From Mycoplasmopsis bovigenitalium (GTDB lineage Bacteria > Bacillota_I > Bacilli_A > Mycoplasmatales > Metamycoplasmataceae), in NCBI RefSeq assembly GCF_002356075.1, contig NZ_AP017902.1, positions 248,001 to 312,000 on the forward strand: a stretch of DNA of 64,000 bases. Reading direction: 5' to 3'. Under the pieces are notes generated by a model. That model did not search any database and was not told the origin of the DNA. It saw only the letters and a program-made list of their open reading frames with translations. Positions 1-11,305 of the stretch are shown piece after piece. Each line of letters begins with the position of its first letter. The stretch's first letter is position 1. The position numbers were made by a program, and so were the translations under genes.

Positions 1-402
1 TAGTGTAACAATTATAAATGAAACATATCCTCTTGTAATTACTGCTAAGAAAATTAATGCGGAGGTTGTAATTAACTTATCAGCAATTGGGTCTCATAAT
101 TTGCCAAAAGATGTTATCAGATTTCTTTTTCTTGCTATTTTTCCATCGAAATAATCAGTTATCATAGCAGCTAAAAAAATTAAAAACATTAAGACTAATA
201 TTATTCTTGAAACAATTCCTCACACAAATATTTGCTTGTCTATATTAAGAAAATTATTTATATTGCCATTCATATTAGACAAACTATGTGCCACAAATTC
301 TTGTAAAATCAAGTATAAACAACCCAAAATTATAAAAGGAGCAACCAAAATAATTCTAATTATTGTTAACTTATTTGGTGTATTAAGTTCTCTGAATTTC
401 AT
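1..402 (-). CDS. pgsA: CDP-diacylglycerol--glycerol-3-phosphate 3-phosphatidyltransferase (C-terminus outside window)
   Basis: Membrane enzyme of the CDP-alcohol phosphatidyltransferase family. It transfers phosphatidyl from CDP-diacylglycerol to glycerol-3-phosphate, the committed step to phosphatidylglycerol. The N-terminus [16 protein letters not shown] is typical, and a hydrophobic helix follows. The family signature is seen as [10 protein letters not shown], then TSFGKLWDPIADK, matching the D-G-x2-A-R-x8-G-x3-D-x3-D pattern with one altered position. Several codons are TGA (Trp). The start at 402 is chosen because GAGGAG lies 9 nt upstream; a longer reading frame from 420 has no such site. 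The start lies inside the 3' end of the upstream gene (20-nt overlap), so the two are probably co-translated. The gene runs off the window. Confidence 0.93.
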
Positions 403-892
403 TATTGTAAAACTCCTCAATTTCTTTTTGAGCTAATTCAAAATTATCTTTTTCAACTTGCTCGTCTATTAAAAACATTCTTGAATTAATAAATTCATAT
501 ACATCCTTAAGGTTTCTTCAATTAGTTGACCGAACATCCCTTAAATAAGTGTAATTAGTAAAAATATCTTTTGCATCAATATTATCAATAATTAATTCTT
601 TAAAATCAGATTCTTTTTGTTTTTCAATTAGATATTTACGAGCAGTATCAACAATATAATTCATTTTATACTCGCCAATACTTGGCACAAATTCATCAAT
701 TAATTTTTGATTATGCTTAATTAAAAAATGTAATCTTAATACAATATGTTTTTTGTATTCTTCAGTTTTATTAATTAATTCGATTTGTTTTAATTTACGA
801 CGTTTTTTGGAAATTTTATCCTTTATAAATGAATATATAAAATAAATTACCAGTGCTGCAACAATAACACCAAATAAAATTCATGTTCACAT
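383..892 (-). CDS. Hypothetical single-pass membrane protein upstream of pgsA
   Basis: A 169-residue protein with one N-terminal hydrophobic segment (about residues 3-22, ILFGVIVAALVIYFIYSFI) followed by a long charged, mostly helical region. Three of its Trp codons are TGA, so it looks broken under the standard code. AGGAGG lies just upstream of the ATG at 892. The end overlaps the pgsA start. The topology suggests a short extracellular N-terminus and a cytoplasmic helical domain. I recognise no family. Co-transcription with pgsA suggests, but does not prove, a membrane-related role. Confidence 0.75.
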
Positions 893-956
893 ATTGACCT
901 CCTAATAATGAATAATTATATATGTTAATAATTAAATACATAAACTAAATCTTATA

Positions 957-962
957 TATAAT
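957..962 (+). promoter_or_regulatory. -10 box TATAAT of a probable leaderless transcript
   Basis: A perfect TATAAT is followed by only 6 nt (AATTCT) before the ATG at 969, and there is no Shine-Dalgarno sequence. Transcription would start on or next to the start codon. The same TATAAT-6 nt-ATG geometry recurs at 58441 and 63328. Confidence 0.6.
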
Positions 963-968
963 AATTCT

Positions 969-2174
969 ATGAAATTTAAAAAATTATTAAATCCATTATT
1001 TGTTATTGCTATGCCTCTAGCACTGAGTGCCTGTGGCAAAATTAATGCCGAAAATGAATATCAAGCTTTCAAAACACAAGTTAAATTAGCCAATCAAAAA
1101 TTTGCTCAAATTAATAAAGAATACGTACAAGCGGATAAAAAAGACCAATTTATATTAATTGAAAATTATTTTTTAAATGACTTAATAATTTACAAAAATA
1201 ACATAAAAAATAATCAACAACAAAGCAAAAATTTTCAATCAAGAGTAAATGAATCACTAATTAAAATAAAAAATATTTTAACTAATAATGACGCAGTAAA
1301 TTTTGATCAAGAAAAAGCAAAATTTGATTCGCTAAGCAGCGAAGTTAAATTACAAATTGAAGAATATAGCAAAAATTTTAAGCAATTTTACTACGCAGTT
1401 AAGTCTATATATGAAAATTTTTCACATTTTGCTCAAAAAGCTTTAAAAATTAAAAGCAGCTCAATTATTAAAAAAATCAATAAGGATTTAGAAAAACTGA
1501 AAACTTTTTTAACAAAAGAAAAAAACGAAAAAGTGCTTGAAAAAATCTATTTAGACAGCAACAAAATAGGATTAGTAAAAGAGCAATCTAAAAAAATTAT
1601 TAACGATTTACAAACTAAAATAACTAAGTTAGATTTGAATTATTATCATAATTTAATTGATAAAATTAATCAAATTTCAAACATTAATTTTGAAAGTAAC
1701 ATAATCTCTTATAGTGATAAAAATATTCTAGCTATTGAAATTGATTTTATTCATTTAATGTATATTGAATTTTTAACCAATTCAATTGAAAAACCAATTG
1801 AGAATGTAAATAATTTTAAAATTAATATTGATGAAATAAATTCAGTAATTGATACTGTTTACCCTATTAAAAATGAATACTACAAAACAGTGTTTAGTCA
1901 ATATTTAGAACTAGTTAATTTAATAAATAAATTAGGGCCTAATTCAAGTGAGCAAATCAATAATAAACACCTTAAAAATCAAGCAAATCTTTGAGCACAA
2001 AATTTCAAAATAACTTTTGAAAAATTCCTTAGTTGAGAACAAAAAATTAACAACAAAGAATTGATTAATTACAAAGATAATTTTCAAGATAACTTGGCAT
2101 TTAATCAAAGATTAAATCCAAAACAAATAATATTTACTAACACATTTAACTTTATTAAGGCTAGGGTTGAATAG
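969..2174 (+). CDS. Lipoprotein of unknown function, helical
   Basis: A 401-residue prolipoprotein. The signal peptide ends in a lipobox, LALSAC, at about residues 17-22, after KK-rich start MKFKKLLNPLF. The mature part is Lys/Asn/Ile rich with heptad-like helical stretches, and no enzymatic motif is visible. Two TGA codons near the end encode Trp, so the frame runs on to TAG at 2172-2174. It is surface exposed by analogy with other mycoplasma lipoproteins. Its promoter is unusual (leaderless). It is transcribed divergently from the pgsA pair. Confidence 0.85.
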
Positions 2175-2255
2175 GTTAGTTTTTTATTATTAATATATAA
2201 TATTTAAGCTTATAAAAACTACGTACGCATGTTATTTATAAGTATTGGTATTTCA

Positions 2256-2271
2256 GCGATGGACGCATCGC
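2256..2271 (+). promoter_or_regulatory. Small GC-rich hairpin in the leader of the transporter operon
   Basis: GCGATG-GACG-CATCGC forms a perfect 6-bp stem with a 4-nt loop, ending just before the ribosome binding site AAGAAAGG of the gene at 2284. A TATAAT-like box near 2193-2198 would give a leader of about 80 nt. A GC-rich stem is unusual in this AT-rich intergenic DNA and could control translation or mRNA stability. The function is inferred. Confidence 0.4.
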
Positions 2272-2283
2272 AAGAAAGGTAAT

Positions 2284-4503
2284 ATGAATAAAAATAAATT
2301 ACTATTGACGCTTGGCGCAATGTCTGCTACATTGGCTATTTCATCTCCATTGTTAGCTGCATCGTGCAAGAAAGAAGATGTAATACGTTTTGATGTAACC
2401 TTCTCAAGAGGTAAAGATCAATGAAACGCTTTGGATGATGTAATTAAAGTCTACAATGCAAAAGTTGATGAATATCATGCACAAAAAAATAAAGAAATAA
2501 AAGAACTTGAGCAAAAAATTGCTATAGCTAAAAAAGAAGATAAAAAAGAAGAAAAAGAAACTTTAAATAAAAAATTAGAAGCTATAAAAGCTGAGTTAGC
2601 TGAACATATAAAAGTTAAATTAGATAATATAGGTTCAGGTTATGGTGCAGGTCATGGAAGCATTGTTACAAACCTAAAAAACAAAAATATTTCTAGCTTG
2701 CCAAATATTACAGTTAACTATGGTTCAACAATCAGTGAGATTGTTAACTATGGAAAACAAGTTGATATTAGTGATAAAGCTAGATTTGGTAATCTAGCAA
2801 TTTCAAGAGATTTGCTAGATCCGAGATTCACTAAAACAAATGATAAAATCTCAGGTGTTAAACCTAACGGTCTATACTCTGTTCCATTTTTTAAATCAAC
2901 AGTTGCTTTTGGTATAAATGGTCCAATTTACAAATATGTTTTTAAAACATTAAAAGAAGCTGGATTAACAATCGATGCTAAATTAACTAAACAATTCAAA
3001 TTAGATGATAATTCATGAGAAGAAGATATTGAAGTAATTAAAGGTGAAGGTTACTTTGGTAAAGCAAAAAGTAATGAAGATATCAAAAAAATCTTTACAA
3101 AAGAAAGATATCCTGAAAATACAATTAAAGAAGATATTTTCAAAGATTTTTCATCTCTTCTTAAATTCATCACTGATGCAATTCAAATTTTTGAAACATC
3201 ATCAAATGTTTCAAAATCATCGGTTGCATTGCTAGGTATTGATGACCCTTCAGGAATTATTAATACAACACTGTATTCAAACCTAAATGCTGATGATAGT
3301 AAAATGCTAATGGCTGTTACTGATTCAGGTGGCACTTCAAAAGTTAACTTTGAAAACATTAAAGACAATAACTCAGAAGTGCACAGAGCATTCAAAGAGC
3401 TATATGATTTAATGAAAGAAGCAATTCAAAAAGGTGCTTTAAAAATATTTGGTGGTGGTTCATATTCATCATCTGACCAAGTACAACATAAATTAGGCGG
3501 TAACTTTGGTTCGACAGCGGGTTACACACATAACTTCACTGGCAACAGATCTGTTATTGTATCATTTAATGATGGCCCTACATTAACCTCAGGTAAAGTA
3601 ATCACAAATGGCAAAAATGCATTAATTTTCATGAACGATAACACAAGACTTCTTCAAGAAAAAGTTGATGAAAAAGCTCCTGCTGGTGTTTACTTAAAAG
3701 CTGAAAAATCTATCATAGATAAAATTGTTAAACTTGAAACAGATACACAAATTATCTATGTAAAAAGCAATGATCAAAATCTAACTAAGATTAAAGAACT
3801 TGCCAAGGGTAATGATTTTGAAGAAATAGGTGAAATTACACAAGTTAAAAGAAGTTTTGCTCAAAAAGCAGACGGAACTAAAGATACACAACCAAAAGAC
3901 ACAGAAACAAAATACACTTTATTCCAAATTAAAGCTACAAAATCTAAAGAAGAAAGTAGCAAATACAAAATTTCTATTGGAAATGATAACTCTCTACAAG
4001 AAGAAGAATTAGTTGTTATCACTCCACCTCAAAAACTTAAAAAAGAAGACCTAAGAACAAGTGCTTTTCTACAAGGTCCAAACTTATTTGTTATCGACAA
4101 AGGTGATAGACACAATAAAGCAACTATGCACTTTTTAAAATTCATGACTGATCTAAATGCTAAACATATATTTGGCAAATCAAAAACTGAAATGACAGCA
4201 TTTGATTATATTTCAAAAACAGCTTCATATGTTATACCATACAAAGGTTTTGAAGACAAAGTTAAAAAAGATGAATCTGTAATTGAAAACAAATATGTTA
4301 AGTTAGCAAATGATTTATTTGTTGATAATAATATTACATGATATGAAGAACCTAACGACAAAAACTCAAGTCCATTTAGAGAATCATTGAATGCAATATT
4401 AAAATCAAGCAGTGAATCAATGCGTGGTGGCAAAGGAACTACAGATTTTGAAAAAATAGTAAGTAACATTAAAGAAAAAACTAAAGGTTTAAATAATAAA
4501 TAA
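2284..4503 (+). CDS. Lipoprotein, ABC transporter substrate-binding component
   Basis: A 739-residue prolipoprotein: signal MNKNKLLLTLGAMSATLAI with lipobox LLAASC around residues 27-32. The mature N-terminus VIRFDVTFSRGKDQWNALDDVIKVYN resembles the start of family-1 extracellular solute-binding proteins. A coiled coil (KKEEKETLNKKLEAIK) interrupts it near residues 75-115. Two TGA codons (3016 and 4339) encode Trp. It is the first gene of an operon with a nuclease lipoprotein, an ATPase and two permeases, which makes it the likely substrate receptor. Related mycoplasma operons (mhp379 in M. hyopneumoniae, MAG_5040 in M. agalactiae) have the same arrangement. The substrate is not known from sequence; nucleic acid breakdown products are a reasonable guess because of the nuclease neighbour. 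Confidence 0.85.
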
Positions 4504-4521
4504 TTAACTATAAATTCCCCT

Positions 4522-4547
4522 ATATCATTTGCATTTGCAAATGGTAT
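4522..4547 (+). terminator. Intergenic hairpin in the transporter operon
   Basis: ATATCATTTGC pairs with GCAAATGGTAT (11 bp with one G-U pair) around a 4-nt loop between the solute-binding lipoprotein and the nuclease. A weak T-rich stretch follows. It could be a partial terminator or an RNA-stability element that sets the ratio of the abundant binding protein to the downstream genes. Confidence 0.45.
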
Positions 4548-4578
4548 ATTCGTTTTAATTTTATTTTCCGGAGGGAAC

Positions 4579-5418
4579 ATGAGTAACTTTAAAAAGTTAG
4601 GCTTATTAATTACAGGTTTTAGCCTAACAACATCTTTTGTGAGTGCATCATGCACAAACACAAAGTTATACAATAAAAATGTTAAAGTTAAAGGCGAAGG
4701 AAAATGAGACATAAAATTAGATAAAAATTCAGAATTCGTAAAATCAAAAGTTTTTAAAGCCAAAATCGTAGGTCATTCAGATGGTGATACTTTCACTGTT
4801 GAAGCACTTGAACAAGTATTATCAAATAGTATAAATGTTGGTGATCATATAAAACTAAGACTTGCAGGTATTGATACGCCTGAAAAAGCAGTTGGCAGCC
4901 AAAAAGCAGTTAACCCTGAATTACACTGAGCCAAAAAAGCTTCTGCATTTGCAGAAAAAACATTGCCAATTGGCAAGGTTGTTCACGTATTTTTTGGCAC
5001 AAAAGACGGATTTAGTAGACTTACTGCTGATGTATTTTTCAAAAAAGATGGCTCAGAAGCTGCAAACTACTGAGATGCAGATACATCTTATTGTGTTGAA
5101 ATAACAAAAGCAGGATTAACACTGCCACACGCAAGTAATGCTCAAAAAGCAACCGAAGCTGACAGCATTGAATATTACACATACTATCCAATTGCTTTAG
5201 CACTAAAATATGCGTATGATAACAAAAAAGGATTTTTTGGTTCAGGATTTGTAGGATTTTTCGCAGGAAAACATCCTAAGGATTTCGAAAAAATTTATAA
5301 ACTAAAACCAAATACTTCATGAAAACTATTTTGACCTTACGATGAAGAATCATTCACAAACCCAGACTATATTTGATATTACAACGCTGAAGAACAAAGA
5401 ACTTACATACCAGAGTAG
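4579..5418 (+). CDS. Thermonuclease (SNase-like) lipoprotein
   Basis: A 279-residue surface nuclease. The signal peptide ends in lipobox VSASC (about residues 22-26). The staphylococcal nuclease core is clear: HSDGDTFTVE (metal-binding Asp), LRLAGIDTPEK (carrying the equivalents of SNase Arg35, Asp40, Thr41, Glu43), then GFSRLTADVFF, whose Arg matches Arg87. The RBS is GGAGGG, 9 nt before ATG. Orthologues encoded inside ABC operons are established sugar-nonspecific nucleases of mycoplasmas. The likely role is to degrade host DNA or RNA at the cell surface so that the neighbouring importer can take up precursors, which these organisms cannot make de novo. It would also degrade neutrophil extracellular traps (known for related proteins). 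Confidence 0.92.
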
Positions 5419-5432
5419 CATAAAGGATCGAT

Positions 5433-7550
5433 ATGAGAATTATTAAAGAACTATTTAAAAAAATAAATACTAAATTAACTAAATACACTGAAGAAGATTA
5501 CACTGAATATCAAAGAATTTTGAATTCAGTAATCGCTCAACAAGAAGACAAAGATCTTCCTGCTATCGAACTTAAAAATGTTTATATCGACTTTGGTGAA
5601 ACTCTAGCTGTAGATGATGTTAGTTTCAAGATCCCTGAAGGTTCATTAGTCACTCTACTAGGACCTAGTGGTTCAGGTAAAACAACAGCATTGAATGCTA
5701 TCTCAGGTTTATTAACAATAAGCAGTGGTAAAGTTCGTTTTTACGGTAAAAATGTTACAACATTAACCCCACAAAAACGTAAAATCGGTTTTGTGTTCCA
5801 AAACTATGCACTTTATCCACACATGAGTGTTTATGCTAACATTGCATTCCCATTAAAAAATGACCCAGAATGACAAAATGGTATTATTACAAAAAGAATA
5901 ATAGCTCAAACTAAAATTAATAACATGTACCTAGCAAAACTTGGTGCTAGCGAAAGCGAAAGAGACGAATATCTTAAAAACGTTATTAATACAAGAGCAA
6001 CATTAAATGAGTTAGAAAGATTATACTCAAGAGCAATTTCAAAAAGAAGAAGCGAACTTTCAAGCGCTCAAAGTAATTACAAATTAGCTCTAAACAAATA
6101 CAATGCCCAAACAACAATTCTTGCCAAAAACGTTCTAGAGCGTTTTGACCAATTAAAAGAAGAATACAAAAAAATTGTTTCAAACATTAAATACGAAAAA
6201 GGAATTGAAAAAGCCAACGGTATTGTTAAAGAAGTAAAAGAGCTTACAATTCTACCTGAAATTAATGAATCAGGTCTATTAAAATTCGTTCGCCCAAGTG
6301 TGCAAGCAGAAACCAAAGAGCAAAAATGAGAATTAATGCATGCAGAATTAAGCAAATTACTTGCTAAATATGATGCATTAATCGCTAAAGTATCTCAACT
6401 TGAAAAACTTGATTACTCACAAAAAGATGCAATTCTTCTTGCAAAACTTGAAAGAAAACTACTTAGAAACCAAACAATTTGCAAACACGGTATCAAATTA
6501 ATTGAAATCGAGCAAAAAAATGTTGATAAGTTAGCTCAATTAAAACAAGAATTGCGTACAGCAGAACAAAACATTAAAACAATAAGTAAAGACGCAGTTA
6601 AACGTGCTGCTCGTAACTTAAAAATTGTTCCAATTATTATGCAAAAAGAACACGCTCGTCTAGAAGCTGAACTTGATGCAAAATACAAATTTAAACAAGC
6701 AATGGAAGAAGATAAAAAACAACGTAACTTCAACTTTACTAAAGAAGAACGTGATGAAATCACTGAAATTAGCAAAGACATCATTTCAATTGCAAAAGCA
6801 ATGCACAGAGACGTTCTTGAAGTTGCTAAACGTGTAAATATCTTGCCAATTCTTCAGAAAAAACCAACAAGACTTTCAGGTGGTCAACAACAACGTGTTT
6901 CAATTGCACGGGCAATTGTTAAAAAACCAAAAATCTTGTTAATGGATGAACCATTATCAAACTTAGATGCCAAATTACGTATTAACACACGTCAATGAAT
7001 TCGTGAAATTCAACAAAGTCTTGGTATAACAACAGTATTTGTTACTCACGACCAAGAAGAAGCTATGTCAATTTCAGATATTATTGTCTGCATGTCGGTT
7101 GCTAAAGTTCAACAAATGGGTACACCAATGGAACTATACAACAAACCAGCAAACCAATTCGTTGCTCGCTTCTTAGGTATGCCTGAAATGGGTCTAATGC
7201 CTGGTAAATATGAAAATGGCACTCTAGAAATTATGGGTGTAAAAATCGAAGGTATAACTCTTGAAGACAGAGACAGTGCCGAAGTTAATGTTGGTGTGCG
7301 TGCTGAAGACTTTGAAATTATTACAGCTTCAAACAAAAAAGCACAATTCAAAGGAACAGTTGTAAATACCGAACAATTCGGTAAAGAATCTAAATTAATT
7401 GTTAAGTTAAAAGATGATACAAAACTTAACTTCCTAATTTCAAATAAATACGACTTTAAAGTTGGTGATGTAATCAAATTTAACGTACCTACTAATAGAC
7501 TACATATTTTCGATGCTGTTTCAGAAAATAGAATTGAATACACATGTTAA
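5433..7550 (+). CDS. ABC transporter ATP-binding protein, MalK/UgpC type, with a large insertion
   Basis: A 705-residue ATPase. Walker [10 protein letters not shown] is at residues 77-85 and the Q-loop [14 protein letters not shown] at about 125. A roughly 335-residue, Lys/Glu-rich insertion, largely predicted coiled coil, separates this from the signature LSGGQQQR (481-488). Then follow Walker B ILLMDEP (about 500), the D-loop SNLDAKL, the H-switch VTHDQEEAM (about 536) and a C-terminal TOBE-like domain with GVRAEDFEI. Usual members are about 360-400 residues, and all catalytic motifs are intact. Four TGA codons encode Trp. It sits between the nuclease and the permeases and overlaps the next start by 7 nt. 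It energises the importer from the cytoplasmic side. Confidence 0.93.
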
Positions 7551-8674
7551 ATAAATTTTTTCGTGAAAAAAGTTTAAGCACAAATAATAAATTTGTCTTC
7601 AACTTTGCAGTTAAAAAGCTTGCAAACAGAAATAATGCAATTTCTGAATCAGTTGTTGATCGAAGAACTCCATTCATCATTGCATTTCTATTAATTTTGC
7701 CAGCTCTTGCAATTTTATTCACATTCACCGTCATTCCTTTTATCTTTAATATTATTTCAGCGGTTACACACCGTGAAACAGTAAAAGGCGTTGAAACAAT
7801 AACATTTGTAGGATTCCAAAACGTTACAAAATTATTTGGTCTATTAACTTTCGCAGTCGCAGTGCGTAACTCATTTATTTATGGTATTTTAGTACTGCCA
7901 CTGTCAATGATTATTTCATTGCTAGTTTCATCACTTATCGCATCAGTTATCCGTAAGAGAATAAGAGGTTTTTTACAAACTATCTTCTTTCTACCTTACG
8001 TTACTAACATTGTTGCTGTGTCACTAGCATTCGTACAAATTTTCCAACAAAATGGACAATTTAACCAAATTTTAAGAGCATTCGGCTTTGATGGCGATGT
8101 CAACTGATTAGGTGACACCGCTGGTGGATTAGCTGCCTTTAAATCAATTGTTGTTATGCTTATTAATGGTGTTTGAGGCGGTTTAGCATTTAATATTTTA
8201 TTATTTACAACAGCAATGTTATCCGTAGACAAAAACCTATATAGATCCGCTTCAATTGATGGTGTGGGCGGAAGCAAACAATTTTTCACAATTACATTGC
8301 CATCAATCAAAAAAACAATTTCATTCATTATGACAATGGGTATCATAAACGGTATTAAAGTCTTTCCACTAGCTCTATTCGAAAACAAACCAGACTTAGC
8401 AGTTAATGCTGGTGCATCAACTCTAATGTTATTCATTTTCTACTATGTAAAAAATGTTAATGACTATGAATTAGCTGGTGCTGCATCAATTATCTTATTT
8501 ATAATTGGTGTTTCTTACTCAACAATTATTCGTGCAGGATTTAAGGTATTAAGTTTAGCTTCAATTAACAAAGGAGAATCTGATGTTTGAAACAAAATTA
8601 AAAATTCAGCGGAAATTAGCGAATTGAAAGCTAAAACGCAAGAGAGATTCAGTTACTCAGCAAGTACTTGATAA
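7544..8674 (+). CDS. ABC transporter permease (MalF/UgpA-like)
   Basis: A 376-residue inner subunit with about six membrane helices, the first at FIIAFLLILPALAILFTFTVIPFIF. The coupling EAA-like loop is seen as SASIDGVGGSKQFFTITLP, which docks on the ATPase. The ATG overlaps the ATPase stop (ATGTTAA). TGA codons at 8105, 8174 and later encode Trp. The last roughly 30 codons run through the start of the next permease in another frame, an exceptionally long overlap. It pairs with the next gene to form the translocation pore. Confidence 0.9.
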
Positions 8675-9641
8675 ATCGCTAGCAACAGTTCTAACTAAAT
8701 ATTTTGCTAAACTTATCCTTTTAACCTTCTTTGCAATGATAATTATGATACCTTTTATCTACATGATTTTGCTTTCTTCAATGTCAAATACCCAAGCCGA
8801 CGCTGTTAAACAAGGCCAATCAAGTATTTGACCACAAGAATGACATATTGCAAAAAACTTAGCATCCGCTGCTAATGGATCTGGTGAGTCATTTTTCCCG
8901 CCATTTAACAATCCAGAAGCACTTGCTAAATGACTAGAAAACTTTCCACAAACTTACTTATTTTCATTTATACTAACATTAGCTAACGTACTACTTTCAA
9001 TTGTTCTTAAAGTGTTTGTTACTATGTTACTTGGCTATGGATTTAGTCTTAAAAAATGAAGAGGTAAAGAAATTATTTGGTGATTTTTGATGATGTTATT
9101 AGTTTTACCTGAAGTAGCACTACTTTCAGGACAACAATGAGTTGTATTTAAACTTAATAACATACCAAGACCAGCAGATAAATTTAGCGAATTTACATAC
9201 AACCTATTTATAATTGCTGTGCCTTTTGTCGCCTCAATATTCAATGGTTTAATGTACAGAAACGCTTTTGAATCAATTCCAAACCGCATTAAAGAAGTAG
9301 CAATGATTGATGGGGCTGTTGGGGCTAAATATCTATTTAAAATAGCTATTCCAATGGTACAACCAACAACTCTAACAATTGTTATTCTAACAACTCTTGC
9401 TTCATGAAACTCATATCTATGACCATCATTAATTGCTGGTACAAACTATAGAGTTATGTCTGTGTGACTATTTGACGTTGGAAAAGACCACTCTTCAACT
9501 ACAGCCGACGATAGAGTCTTCTACAACATTAAAATGGCCGGTGCTATTCTTGTTATTCTGCCAATGTTTGCCTTCTTCTTGGTTGCTCGTAGAAAAATTA
9601 TGAACGCAATTAGCCGTCAAGGAAGTACAATTAAAGGATAA
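8583..9641 (+). CDS. ABC transporter permease (MalG/UgpE-like)
   Basis: A 352-residue partner permease with about six membrane helices. The EAA loop is KEVAMIDGAVGAKYLFKIAIP. The start at 8583 is supported by AAAGGAG at 8570-8576, which lies inside the preceding gene. This gives a 92-nt overlap in a different frame. Later in-frame ATGs lack any ribosome binding site. It has many Trp codons, mostly TGA. It forms the membrane pore with the previous gene product and probably imports the ligand of the 739-residue lipoprotein. Confidence 0.9.
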
Positions 9642-9644
9642 AAT

Positions 9645-9923
9645 ATGAAAAAAATTAACGTTAAGTATAACACCATCTTATGAGGTATTATCGGTTTTAT
9701 TGCTTTAGCGTGCGTTATCTTTTGTAGTGTTTTAATTGCGCGGATTGTTAATGATATTGATACAATAAAAGCTGTTGAAGTTGATAGTTCATTAATCAAT
9801 GATTATCAAGCCTTCAAAGCTTATGGTATTGGTATATTATCATTCTCATGCATTGTTTTAATAATTTCAAGTTGTATATGTTATCTTGGTGCTAAATCAT
9901 GAAACTATACAGCGACATTATAG
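9645..9923 (+). CDS. Small two-helix membrane protein of the transporter operon
   Basis: A 92-residue protein with two hydrophobic segments, TILWGIIGFIALACVIFCSVLIA and IGILSFSCIVLIISSCICYLG. It begins 3 nt after the permease stop and is followed 7 nt later by a lipoprotein gene, so it is part of the operon. I recognise no family. It may be an accessory membrane subunit of this transporter type. Confidence 0.75.
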
Positions 9924-9930
9924 GTAAAAT

Positions 9931-11193
9931 ATGAATAAAAAATTATTATTAAGCGCACCAATACTAACAATTAGCTCATTAGCTACAGTATCATGTGTTA
10001 ATCCTTTTAAAGACCACGAAATGATTGCTAAAGCTCGCGTTCACGACACAAAAAACAATTTTCTAAACGGCAAAAACTTTGAAGAATTCAAGAAAATTTT
10101 CATTGCCAAAAATATTTATAGCAATGAAGCAGAACGCAACAATGTATTAAGTGTTTTTGAAAAAGCATTCAAGAATCTTAATGATGTTAAATACTTATCA
10201 CTAACCAACTTATTACACTCATTTAAAATTAATAAATTGGAATTAAACAACGAATACACAGATAAAGAACAAAATTCAAGCAAGCAAGCAGATATTAAAT
10301 TAGAAGCCCAAGTAGCATTTTTAGAATACATTTTAGGTAAAACTCCTTTTGCCTACTCACAGTTAAATAAATCTACTGAAAACCAAAGAAAATCATCAGC
10401 TAAAAATAAAACAATTAATTTATTTATTGATAAAAACCCAATTGATAATAAAATTAGTAACGTTATTAACATTCCTCAACTAATTTCAAAAATTGTTGAG
10501 CATCAAGACTTTATTAAAAATCCAACTATTGAAAATGCACAAGAAGCATATAAACACACAGTTAAATCTTTAAGCAAATTCATTTATAAAATAGATGATG
10601 CAGAACAAAGACAATATTTAGATGTTTATGCACCTATTTATTATGTTTTAAATAGTCCAAGTCCTAAAAAATATGTTAATGCGAACTATGCAGTATCAGA
10701 AGAAGATCGTTTTGCACTTGTTACAAGCGAGCGTCAAAATGAATTAGAACCAAACTTAGCAGTGCGTGCAAGCGAATTTGCTGCCGACCCTGAAGCTTGA
10801 TACACTAAAAATAGTAGTCTAATTAATCCAATATTTGATAAGGACTTTAAAGGCGATAAAACAAGTCATAAAAGCGGCACATTCTATGGTGCACTAGAAC
10901 GTTATCAAAAAGGAATTAGCAGCTTTGGTTTTGCGCAGTTAGTTGCGTTTGCAATGTATTTAACTAATCCAACTGATGTTCAATTATTAGCATTTAATAA
11001 AACTAATGATAATTCAAAACATTACTTTGTTCAATTTACAAATGGTGAAAATAAAGTTTTATTTAACCCAGTTGCCGATTTTAAAAAGGGCACAGTAACT
11101 AAATACACAACCAAAGACGAGTTAACTAAAGCTGGTTATACTCTAGTTGATGATCTACTTGGTTCAAGCTACCAAAATTCACCTTGGAAATAA
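9931..11193 (+). CDS. Lipoprotein, last gene of the transporter operon
   Basis: A 420-residue prolipoprotein with signal MNKKLLLSAPILTISSLATVSC (cleavage before Cys22). One TGA at 10798 encodes Trp. The mature region contains helical and mixed segments and no catalytic motif that I can name. Operon position and the terminator just after it suggest a surface accessory of the nuclease-transporter system, for example a second receptor or nucleic-acid-binding protein. That function is inferred from context only. Confidence 0.85.
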
Positions 11194-11200
11194 ATTCAAA

Positions 11201-11229
11201 AATTCAAGTCTTAGGGCTTGAATTTTTTT
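11201..11229 (+). terminator. Rho-independent terminator of the transporter operon
   Basis: AATTCAAGTC pairs with GGCTTGAATT (10 bp including one G-U pair) around the loop TTAG and is followed by a T7 run. It starts 7 nt after the lipoprotein stop. Confidence 0.85.
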
Positions 11230-11305
11230 GCGTATTTAGCGCTTTAGGGGCACAAAAAAATATAGGCCGCTTTAAACTAGGACAAAAAAAGTTAACAGTT
11301 TAATA

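Noticed and set aside
4206-4763. Minus-strand 185-codon frame
   Set aside because: Antisense across the end of the binding lipoprotein and the start of the nuclease; no ribosome binding site and no recognisable protein.
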